From assembly GCA_008973525.1 (NCBI GenBank), contig WACJ01000516.1:1364001-1428000 (forward strand): DNA of 64,000 bases, written 5' to 3'. Under the pieces are notes generated by a model. That model ran no database searches, was not told the origin of the DNA, and saw only the letters and a program-made list of their open reading frames with translations. This DNA comes from Stenopsyche tienmushanensis. Lineage: Eukaryota > Arthropoda > Insecta > Trichoptera > Stenopsychidae. The first letter of the stretch is position 1; each line of letters begins with the position of its first letter. Of the stretch, positions 1 to 10,150 are shown piece after piece. Position numbers and translations under genes: made by a program.

Positions 1-1104
1 TACTATGGAATACCCCGAATAGAACAGACTAATATTTGTGGCGTATTAAGATACCACAATCGCGCCGAAGAATTTCCTCCACTAAGTGGATACAAATACA
101 TCGAATGAGTGCCGAACAGATAAAGCATTATACGTTATGGTTATTATTAGACGTTAGCTAATTTTTAAAGAATGATCTGGCGTAATGAATCAGTTACAAA
201 GTAAGTGCCTTCTGATAAATGTTCACATGGCTATCTTCATAATTTATCTACATGAACCATGCTTCTGATGGTGCCCATTAATATTGACAAAATGTGCACA
301 GCCTTTATTCATCTATAAATTTATCTTAATAGCCTTTAAATTTGAACCATCCTGATCTTATTACTCGGATATGGAAGTTTTATTAACTGATAGCATACCA
401 AAACATAGTAATATTCATCAGAAATAGTTCTCAGATACTGATGTAGAAAAATGTGCATTAACATAGTTACGATGTATAAAACGCTACCGAACAAAAATTA
501 TAATACATTTTAATTACGGATATTCAAAATTGATCTTGATAAACTGGCTTATCGTGCACATTAAGCAGATTTTAGCGGAAACCATAAAAATGCATATTGA
601 ATATCTTTTTTTACTAAATTAACACTAATAAGAAATTTGTGTGATTAGTAAAACGATTATATTAATAGGACTTACAATCGGACGCTCCCATGCTGTGATT
701 TGATTGTCATCCAACTCGTTCATTGACTTTAGAAGAATTTACTCTTTAGATTTATTATTTAATCTCGTCAATCAAAGCGATATTCAATTTTATTCTACTG
801 TCCGAGTTTAATTTTGACAAAGTGTTCTATAGATACAAATCGTATGATGTTTTTAATCAAATTTTGCTACAGTGGATAAATTCCTGGACTTTTGTTATCA
901 AAATGTAGGGAAACATCCACTGCACAAACTGAAATTAAATACTGCAAAAAGTAAGCACTAAAGCTGGTAATAAAGATGGGCAGGGCTATATATGAATTGA
1001 TTGTTTTATTAAATAATTTTGTCACTAACTTTTACATTTTTGTTCATGATAAAAGGTCAATCTTTTTTTTAAGCGTAATGCCATATAATTAAAATATATG
1101 ATAA
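1..1104. other. Gene-free AT-rich stretch
   Basis: No open frame of note and no recognisable element. The last part may hold more N-terminal piggyBac sequence that is too decayed to read, because a stop falls directly upstream of the recognisable fragment. Confidence 0.5.
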
Positions 1105-1352
1105 TCCGTACGTTTTCGCAAGAAAACACAACTATCTAAACGCTTATGTATGAATAAATTTGCTCTTATATCAGAAACGTGGATGAAATTTATAGACAAT
1201 AGCCAAGCGTACCATACAAAGATACGTATTAGAATTGATGAACAGTTCATTCCTTGGAAAGCTCAATTCCGATTTATACAATATATGCCAAATAAGCTAC
1301 ATATATTTGGTATGAAATGTTGGCTAACAGTCGATGTTAAAATCAAATACAC
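1105..1352 (+). pseudogene. piggyBac-type transposase fragment
   Basis: The translated stretch carries the piggyBac (DDE_Tnp_1_7) core signature. A 'KFIDNS' helix is followed by 'RIDEQFIPWKAQFRF', then 'QYMPNKLHIFGMKCW' and 'TVDVKIKY'. In intact family members this corresponds to the first catalytic Asp region ('vDEQlipfkgR') and the 'QYmPnKPdKfGiKfw' block. Only about 80 of the family's usual 500-600 residues are present. An in-frame stop lies just upstream of 1105, and the frame runs into a Tigger-type element at about 1354. This is what is seen; the family assignment comes from knowledge of piggyBac proteins. The likely history is a Tigger insertion that truncated an already decaying piggyBac. 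No TTAA termini could be found. Confidence 0.75.
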
Positions 1353-1353
1353 A

Positions 1354-2013
1354 CGGGCCTCGTATAAGACGGTTTTATATAACACGTTTGTATAATTTGT
1401 GACATATTTTATATAACACGGAATTTTGTCGATATTGTTTCTGCATCTGCATTTTAAATTCTTGCTGGAAAAAGCTGTGGTCAGAAGTAGTTTCTGGCGA
1501 AAATGTTTTACCATCAATAGACGATGAATATCAAAGGACAATAAACATTTGTCGTGATATTGTCGAAATATTAAATGAATCTACCACAATTAATGACTAA
1601 GAAAGCAGTTGCAGCGAAATAGCTACATGTTTCACATTAAAAATAATTAATGAAGGCATTTAATTGGCTATTAAATTAGATCTTTTTAAATAGAAAATTA
1701 TCCTATAATGAAAAGAAGTTTAAAATTCAAGACATTTTGGAATATATAACGAAATACATAAAGATTTATACGGTAAAAACAGACAATCGTTGATTACCGA
1801 ATTTTTAAGATTAAAACCAGAAATACTCCAGAGTTCTCAGATGATGGAAACCCGTGTTTTTATTTTTAAAAAAATACACACTTATAAAAATTATCTTCGA
1901 TGTGTTTTTGGCAAACAAACCCTAATTTTGTATGAGCTTCAAAGCTTGTATAACACGGATTTGTATTAAACGACATTTTTGTGGAACCATTTAACCGCGT
2001 TATACGAGGCCTG
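1354..2013 (+). mobile_element. Tigger/pogo-like element, copy 1 (internally deleted)
   Basis: Both ends carry the 'CCTCGTATAA' type of terminal repeat, with 'GGGCCTCGTATAAGAC' on the left and 'CGTTATACGAGGCC' on the right. Subterminal 'TATAACACGG' and 'TGGAACCATTTAACCGC' motifs are typical of Tigger elements (pogo group of Tc1/mariner). The interior matches 24879-25576 closely. It encodes remnants of the acidic C-terminal part of the transposase, downstream of the DDE domain, with several in-frame stops and a deletion of about 85 bp relative to copy 2. It abuts the piggyBac fragment on its left. No intact transposase is encoded. Confidence 0.7.
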
Positions 2014-2014
2014 A

Positions 2015-3994
2015 GTGCAATTATATGCAAACTATTGCAGGGGTGGATGTTTTTGGGCTAGACGATGATGACACATCTGGAAGATAATATATATATTTTT
2101 TTATGTATATCTTACATATAAATATAAGTTTTAATAAATGCATTTGAACTTTCACTTACTAGAATAAATCCAGAATATTTAGTGCTTGTGGAATCCATGG
2201 ATTCTACCATATAAAATCGCGGAAAAATTTCTGATGGAGAACATCATTATTTGTTAAATTTATAAAAAAGCTTTTTTTGTATTTAAACTTCACGTTTTTA
2301 AGAGATTACGTGGTTGTTTTATTGCATATTACATGAATATATTTGATTTGATAATGACAAGTAAAATATCATTTGGCCTCGGTGACGATTGTTGAACTGC
2401 ATTTTTGGACATGAGCCATTGCAGAAATGTCATCCTGACCGTTCGTGGCTCTTAAAAGGATAATTGATAAGCTTCGATAGACGGTGATTCATAACTGATG
2501 GGGTATTTATGATATTTTTTTGTGGAGGTAGATCGGTGGGTGTCGCTGGCTTGATAGTCTCCAGCGACCACTCCCGTTATCGTCACCTAATGCAGTGCAG
2601 CGATTTCGGTGAAGGAATCCCGTCTTATCTTGCTGCAGCGGTTTGAGGGGCATCAGGCCCTCAAGAGGGCTCTTATCAGCCGCTGGCGCCGGCGCTGCCT
2701 GATGTCTATCGCCTGTTAAACCACACTTTTTATTTTAATTCCACCCCGTCAATGTACCATCGCGCTTGTCCGACATTTCATGGGAATGTGGTGCACGCAG
2801 GTGGCGTATTGGACATCGCTTACGTACTCAATCATGAGATGAAAGGAGCCTTATGAAAATTGAAAGAGGACGTCATCATTTTGGACGTCAATCATATGAG
2901 CGTTGAGTTGCAGCAATGTCAGTCGCGGTGAAGGCGCGTCGGGGGATGCACGCATTCTGCTTAACGTCCTCAAATAGCGCTTCGCTTAACGACGTCCGCA
3001 TTATGCTTGCGTACGAATGTCATACGTTGTCAGCAAAGCTGAAACTGTTTTGCCAGCGCGTGCACGTGTGTAAATTCATTAAGTCTGTTATTAATGTAAT
3101 CAGATTAAGTGACTGCTGCGGTAATGTTCCATTTGTGGCCCAAAAGTACGTATTTGATAATAGGCGACACGGTAATTAATACGAATATCCATTAAAATTC
3201 CCACGATAGCGTTATCCTCGTGGATCGCGATAGCGCTCTCTGCCAAACAAAAAAGCGGGTGTAACGACCGCCAGCCCAGAGTTTACACAATCATTTGTCA
3301 TCTTGACGTCACTCCACATCACTCGACCTTCCCGGCCCTGACTACATTAATGTCTGATATAATAAAGTATATATCATTCCACTCCCTTTTGTACAAAAAA
3401 ATGTCGGTAAAGAGATCTGTTATCAACACGCCGCAGCCCCACCCCGAAATATGAATTAGAGGGATGCCACCCGAGAAAGCACAAATGAAAACGCCCTCGT
3501 TCAGATTCACTAAATTAGCACTCGATATCCCATAAACACCGAAATATTTGTCTCCATATTAAATGTAAAATGCCATCAGCCTCACTTTATTTGCTATTCG
3601 CCGATATCCATATGTACTCGCGGATGTGGTTCGTTTCGCTTGAAATTGTGATGCGCGCGCATGACATGTTCACCTACTTTTTGCCCATTGAATAATATAT
3701 ATCATATCTTTATCATTATATAGCAACGATTATATAAACAATCCACTAACACTTATTCTTCTTGCGATATCCGTTATGGAATGTATAGGATCTCCATTAA
3801 AAACTAATTTAAAAAAGGATTTTTTTAATGTAGGAAATGATTTTTGAACGATAAGCAACATTTATATTTTTTATTTAAATCATTGTTGCAAATCCTCAAA
3901 TCCATCCAATCCAGTCTAGATTTAATGAATGATCTTATTATATACTTCTTCAGATCCAATAAATCAAAGCAAAATTGGAGTCCAGGATTAGGAG
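2015..3994. other. Gene-free stretch with a GC-richer block
   Basis: The part from about 2520 to 3280 is clearly richer in G+C than its surroundings and has many CpG steps. Its open frames, including one of 87 codons at 2916-3179, resemble no family I know. A conserved regulatory block or a decayed element are both possible. Confidence 0.4.
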
Positions 3995-4767
3995 TAGGGA
4001 ATCCAATCTCGAGCCAAAATTGCATTAGACCATTCCGGGATTTTAAGTAGTTTAAGAAATTACATTAATAAATTTTATCAACAATTACCAATAAGTCTAT
4101 ATGTTTAATATAAAAAATAACTAAAGGCGAAAGAATTCTATTTATTTAAGAAAAGATAAAAATACAATCCAAAAATAGATAAATAAAACACTAAAAAATT
4201 CAAATATTATTTTGAAAATATGGATCTGTTTTTGGAAGCCAGGCAACTTGCTGCTGAAAATGCACGCTCAGCCTCCACACTCGTTGGAGATATCATCATC
4301 AGATATTTAAATGCTAGTTAAATATCTAAGTAAAATTCCTTTCTGCTGAGACACGGACTAAAACTCGCAAAATTCCCGATTTTCCGACAGATTATTTATT
4401 TCCGTCGCCGCAGATGAATACTAATATACTGTAATACTTTGATGTGATTCGTAATTATATTAGCGAGGAATATAAAAACTCTGAACCCCATATCTATTAT
4501 ATTTCATATCGATATTCCCATTATTAGAGTCGAGGTGTAGTAAATACATCACCGGTAGGAAAAGGTTAATATAACAATTTAAAAAACATATATGTACTGT
4601 ATATATCGCTAAGCTAAGCTCGTCAATTAGTAGTTACGCCACTGTTTCCAAGCGTCCAGATTTCGGCGGGAAAGTCTCGATTTTGTAGTCTTCATCATGC
4701 TGGTAAGGTGTACGATTTCTGTTATGAGTACCTAAAACTCTCTGGGATCCCGGGATTGGATTTCCTG
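3995..4767 (-). mobile_element. Non-autonomous hAT element, copy A
   Basis: The left end starts 'TAGGGAATCCAATC' and the right end closes with its near-inverse 'GATTGGATTTCCTG'. Inside, read on the minus strand, lies a remnant of the hAT C-terminal dimerisation domain ('TSVEAERAFSAAS' in the better-preserved copies), followed by AT-rich sequence shared with the copy at 47055. The rest is non-coding sequence shared with the copies at 17451, 54835 and 60656. Target duplications are eroded: the flanks 'attaggag' and 'ttggtgga' agree only partly. The length of 773 bp is far below a full hAT (usually over 2.5 kb), so it cannot encode transposase. Confidence 0.75.
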
Positions 4768-4896
4768 TTGGTGGATTCGTTTGTTCTTATCCTAGTTCTT
4801 TCTACAGTTATACAGACTTAAAAATTCCACCAACCCAAAAGAATTGAGATCTTTCAATTTCAAGCCTTGACTACATAGTTTGCGCAATGAAGACAA

Positions 4897-5205
4897 TCAC
4901 GACTCTCGATCAACCAAAATAGTTCCCATTTTTTCATATTGTTCCAGAATAGTAGACATTTCATCTTTATCATTGATCTTCTTAACCAAAGATGCAGGAA
5001 TTACAATGTTCAACACTTCTATTATTTTATCTGACAGCCATTAAGTTTTTTTAAATAAACAACTTTGTCTTCGCTTTCATTTTTCAATAAATTCATCCTT
5101 CAATGACTTTGTAATATTTTGAATTTCTAAATAAATATCTGTTATAACTGTGTTTAAATTTATTTGAAGGAACCTTTTTAAGAAAATCATGTCTTTAATC
5201 ACAAA
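4897..5205 (-). pseudogene. Unidentified frameshifted coding relic
   Basis: Three consecutive open segments on the minus strand read as protein-like and join end to end with frameshifts. From about 5205 the first includes 'NTVITDIYLEIQNITKSLKD' and ends in a stop near 5068. An overlapping frame continues with 'NESEDKVVYLKKLNG'. The third (5040-4897, 48 codons) includes 'EVLNIVIPASLVKKINDKDE' and ends at TGA 4897-4899. The charge pattern and hydrophobic spacing look helical and coding, unlike the surrounding DNA. I do not recognise the family. It lies just outside hAT copy A, so it may be a piece of another transposon or of a host or viral gene. Each segment is too short for a 60-codon cutoff, which is why it is easily missed. 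Confidence 0.4.
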
Positions 5206-5209
5206 GAAT

Positions 5210-8200
5210 TGAAATTATTCGATAATAGTCCTGCATGCCATACTTTATCGAACGCTTAAAATATGTCCAAAATGATATCAATGTTGTAATAATTCGTATT
5301 TTAATCTAGATTATGGACATAAATTAAATGTATTTTACAAACAGATTCAATACAAAATTCTTATACTTTCATTAGTATTATAGTGAAATTTATACCAATT
5401 TGATTTGCGTCATTTTTATAGACAATGATATGTTCCTCTTATTTTATTTGATCTCATTTGGGTATTATACCGCGCAGATCTAAACTCAAATTTATATAAG
5501 AAATACAAGATTTCAAAGTGAATATTGGATTCATAAATATGATTGCTTACGCAATATGAACATGCTTAGAGGCGTTTTATGCAGGTATTTTTTTTCTGTC
5601 ATTCAAATTTCCGCTGACCATCTCACATTATACGTAATCGGCTTTATGCTCAGTATATATATGAAAAATGTTATAAAAACATCAATAAAATGCGGCATCG
5701 TGATAATTTCGATATAAAAGGAAAAATATAAGTAGATTTCTCGGTATTCATTTGAATACACTCTACTTAAATGGGACGGTAATTCAAAACGATAGCGTTT
5801 TTCGTGAGTGTCGTACGTTATCAGTCTTTCGGGAATTGAACCTCTACTCTCAGGCTAATTAGGTTGACTCCTCAGAATGGATCATTCTGATACCAAACAG
5901 ATGAAAACAGAACAGAAAATGTTGAAAAAAAAAATATATAATCGTCATTATATCTATTTGTTGTCATGTGTTTTGATCGAATGGAGGCCAACGTTCGACG
6001 TTGATATCTCCAATACGGATACGATTGTTCTATATAATTAGTGTCTCTATATTTAAATCTATAAATTATAATATTGTTTGTCACATTAATGCATATGCTT
6101 AGATCACGACCTCTTAAATAATAGATACTTTTGTAGTTTAAAAATAAATTGCTCACTTATCGGCACATTCTTAACTTGTGGCATGGCTGAATTTCTTATC
6201 TGAATGCTGTAGGCTGTCTCGTGACGAATTGGGGGATATCCCAAATTCCCTAAGGTAATCGTTTTTTTAATACATGTTTTTAATGGGGTTCAAATAAAAT
6301 CGTTTTCTGTTAGGGTTTATTGTAAAGTTTTTGTGAAGTTGAATGCCTTCGAATTAATCATTCCTATCTGTCCATTACAAATGTGTAGGATTTTCAATAC
6401 AATCAATTATAATTGGTGCATTGATCCCATATTTCTTATCGGACGTAGGCGATATCCATATGAGACTTCTGAAGTTAGAGATTTTTTAAAGTAGAGATTT
6501 TCCATTGCTCTTCACATGTCAATAAGTCAGACTAAGATCATTTATGAGTGAATGGGTGATTTTTAAATTTTTTAAAAAAAATATTGTTATCAATTATTCA
6601 TCTATCGAATTGCCGAGTTTTGTTAGTTTTTTAGCTTCAATATTTATTTTTTCAGTTCTATGTAATCAAAGTGAATCGAAGTGATCGATCGGAAATGTTA
6701 ATAGTTCTGATCTCTCAAACACACACATTTTCATAAAAATCCATGAACTATTTCACTATGTAAATAATTGGTTTGGGCTAATTTAAATGAGGAAAATCTG
6801 CAGTTTTCTTAATTTTCTTTGTGGTTTTCCACAATTGGCAAAAGTATTAAATAATCAAGAAGATATTTGTGAGTGTATAATTTTGCATGTATTTATTAAA
6901 GAGTATACCGATAGTTTTTCCGCTTTTAAACATTATCTTGATGAATTAAGCACTTGACATTTGCATAGTACCTAGATAACTACAAATAGAATTATCTGAG
7001 CTATGTGAAGATAAAATTATAAAATATCTTTTTGATAGCAAGAAAGATTCCATTGAAACCTGGAAAGATCCAATGTGACGTTCATCTTTTGGTTAATGTG
7101 TTCATCTATTACTTTCCAGCTTTCGAACTCCTCATAGCTCTGAATCTTTTGCGTGTCTCATATAAATTAAAAACTTAGACTTTAATTATTGAAGTTCAAT
7201 AATTAATAAAAGACTAACTCAATTGATATTAATAATGTTCCCTGTTCTGGATTGATTCTTAAATGATTTGTTTAAAATAAATATTTAATACAATTTCCTG
7301 ATTCTTTGAAATCTTTAATAGTTAGGATTTGCAATATTAAACGACTTTGAAATTAATAAGTTGTACTATTTTTTTTAAAGGTAGTGTACTTATATATAAT
7401 GTGAAATCTGTCCTAATATTTGAAAAATAAATATTCATCATATGATTAGCAATCAAATCATGCAAAAAATCAGTAGTCTTCGTCACAGTCAAGTGGTGCT
7501 TATCAGGTTGTTTTTTACTGTTTTAAATATGGTTATGAGCTTCCGAGAGAGAACCGGGACAACCTTTCCTCCCCGTCCGGGGTCCATCTAGGGTTGTACC
7601 CCGCTTCGACCCACCTACGCATTAAGGCATAATTTTATCGCACAACACACGGACACTTACTAATGATGGACATTACTCCATTCCTCGCCGCCAGCGTCCG
7701 CTAAGCTCAATGATTTAGTTTTTTGTGACACCGTTATTGCGGGCTGAGAGGGCCACCCACCGGCCGCCCACCGACCACCACCCGCCCTACACTATCATCC
7801 GCCCCGGGCGGACCGGCTACCAGATATGGGTCCGAGGTGGGATTTTCTTTTGCTCCCTTATCTGTGGTGATACTTCATATTGTGCACAAATGCCACTACG
7901 GTTATTTTTAATCACCGCCGCTTTGAAGAGATTATGGGACGGCAAAAAAAGAGATTTAAGAGGTAATTATGGGACGGTGTAAATGTCCGCCGTGGATTCC
8001 ATGTAAGCGTCAATTTAAGAAATTGCGTCGATGTGAAACCGCACAAAAATGAGTGCTAAATTCAATGCGAAAAGGATGTGTGTCATGTTGGAATCTATTT
8101 ATTTCGTCAGATGAATGAACGTTGGTTTACTAGCAACTTTTTGCGGTCAATTGAATCTTTTTTCCACGCACATCCGGTAGCATGGTTTTTTCTTGAAAGT

Positions 8201-8635
8201 TATCAAAACTCTGACGAATCAAATTAGTTTCATAAATGGATTAGTTACTACTACTAGATAACGCATAGACAATAAGAATGAGCAATAACCGCATTTTTTT
8301 AATTATAGATATAACATCCTTAGATCTACTTGATAAACAAAATATTAATTCTATCGCAAAATGATCACAATGAACACACACATACTTGGTACAAGTATCA
8401 TGAATTGAATCACTAACAATTGAGAGCATATGGAACGGTTGCATGATGTGAAAAAGTCGCACTGTCGCGTGGTAGAAGTGAATCTTTGTGAAGTGTATTT
8501 TATGACTTTTTCCATTTGTTAATGATATTTTTGCCCTTTTTCTGAATCGTTATTCTATACTTCCTTCCAAGGTTCTTATTGAGGCTTTCCTAGTAGTTTA
8601 TTCGCTTTCTTCTGTTCGCCAAAGGCTCGCACTAT
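5210..8635. other. Gene-free stretch
   Basis: No supported gene. A 21-bp stretch near 6438 ('TCGGACGTAGGCGATATCCA') recurs almost unchanged near 43894. Motifs around 6540-6700 reappear in the same order at 38930-39060, suggesting an old dispersed repeat. The region 7540-7830 is GC-richer but has no recognisable content. Confidence 0.4.
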
Positions 8636-8812
8636 GACTGTAATGCTGTGCGACGCAGCTTATACGTGTGACGTGAATATGCACGTATATGTGCGATAGA
8701 GACGGAGAGACTGCAAAAAATTCCCCCTCTTTTTCCGACCAATTGCCGCTTAGTGTTTCACTTTTCGTTTCATTCAATCGAATTTTCCCTACGGCATTTT
8801 CCATGACCAAAT
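8636..8812 (+). repeat. Dispersed repeat, copy 1 (partner at 15078)
   Basis: This block aligns collinearly with 15078-15238. Shared anchors in order are a 'CGCAGC..ATACG' segment, 'GACGGAGA', 'TTCTCC/TTCCCC' followed by a 'TTTTCGA/TTTCCGA' stretch, 'ATGCCGCTT' (here 'TTGCCGCTT'), 'GTTTCACTTTTCGT' and 'AATTTTCCCTAC'. No terminal inverted repeats or coding capacity could be seen. It may be a short interspersed element or a fragment of a larger repeat. Confidence 0.6.
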
Positions 8813-9910
8813 GATCTTCTTACAAGCAAACACAGTTTAAAAATGTTATTTATATAATTTTCAACAAATATTGGAATACAATTGATATCTATTTATTTCA
8901 AAGAATGTTAATTTTTTAATTTTGTAAATATCATTTTTACTTTCACTCATTTATGATTTGTCAAAATATGTTATATATTTTGTTTTTAGAGGGGTGGATG
9001 TATTATAGTTATAAATCTGCCCTATTACAATGCAAAACAAGTATCCTTTTAACATGTTTTTATTTTTATTTTTTCAGGTAAGTTGGACTTGGATGATGCT
9101 TAAGCCGCGTAGTAAGTTTACGCAATTTTTGCTCTTATACAAGAAGAAAGATACGTGTGCTCGGATTTATTGGCATTTGATGATTGCGAATTGGGGTGAT
9201 ATATGTCGGTGAGCATGTAAAATATGAACATTAAAATTATTTAGTCATTAGCGGGTGGATGTGATAAGGTTTCGCGGGAGTCGAACAAAGGCCTCACGGC
9301 TCGGGGCGCCACTGAGCTCACACTTGGTAGTGAGCTTTTTCCGTTTCTTATCTCGCCAACGATTCGTTTGGCAGCCATTTTTTAACGGCCACCGCAATCG
9401 TTAATCGTTACGTCGATCGTTATGTATGGCTCGTGGCCAGGGCCGCAATGGACCCCTATGCAACACATACATCCAAACACTCAAATTATCGCTATACGAT
9501 TTATTTGACATGTAACGAATGACAAAAACGCTCTTTAAGTATTAGTCGAAAAAATATTTTTTACAACATAAATTTATATCAAGTTAGTCGAATCGACTAA
9601 CATTATAGCATTCTACAAAAATAATTATATATTCAAATCGGCTATATTTGTTTAATATTATTAAGATGAATATTTTGCATTGTCCTTATTTTTAGCCACT
9701 CTTGAAATGTAATTAGGAGATTTCCTGATTAAATTTTGATAATTAAACTGAAGTAAATCCTAATAAATTAATAAGCCAAAACATTCGAATAATTTACAGT
9801 TAATATCCCTAATTATATATTGCACACTCGCTCTCGTCTCAAAGACCGACTTAATCATCCTTTCTCTCCCCGTCCCCATAGCGCCAACATGGTGCATCTA
9901 TACAATATTT
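8813..9910. other. Gene-free stretch
   Basis: No supported gene. A 60-codon frame at 9030-9212 follows a pyrimidine tract and 'CAG', like a splice acceptor, but its translation has no recognisable motif. A tRNA-like pair of box A and box B motifs lies on the minus strand at about 9269-9330. Confidence 0.35.
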
Positions 9911-10150
9911 TTACTATGCCTGTGTTATTCCCGCAAATGTAAACAGTAAGTTGTCAAAGTTTTATCGCAATCAGATGAACGGTATGGAAACGCATTAAAT
10001 ACGGACAAACAAACATTGATTTCATATATTAGACTATGCCTATGCTATTCGCGCAATCCTTAGTAATAAGTGGAGGAAGTTTTATTGTAATCTGATGAAC
10101 GATATGGCAGCGCATTATATACGAACAAACAGAGACTAATATTTATATAT
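9911..10150. repeat. Two tandem copies of a 120-bp unit
   Basis: Units 9911-10030 and 10031-10150 align throughout. Each begins near 'ACTATGCC' and contains 'GTAATC' or 'GCAATC', 'AGATGAACG' or 'TGATGAACG', 'TATGG..CGCATTA', 'ACAAACA' and a closing 'ATATAT' run. The composition and the tandem AT-rich tail resemble 3' ends of RTE-type LINE retroposons in insects. That is an impression from family knowledge and not a match I could compute. No reverse transcriptase coding sequence is adjacent. Confidence 0.45.

Noticed and set aside
5806..5900. tRNA-like sequence on the minus strand
   Set aside because: A box-B-like GGTTCAATTCC and a possible 6-bp acceptor stem are seen, but no convincing anticodon arm or box A could be drawn.
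9030..9212. Exon after a splice-acceptor-like tract
   Set aside because: A pyrimidine tract and CAG precede it, but the translation has no recognisable motif and no donor or frame support was found.
9269..9330. tRNA gene on the minus strand
   Set aside because: Box-A-like TGAGCTCAGTGG and box-B-like GTTCGACTCCC are present, but the spacing is about 10 bases too short and no cloverleaf or acceptor stem forms. At most it is a decayed SINE head.
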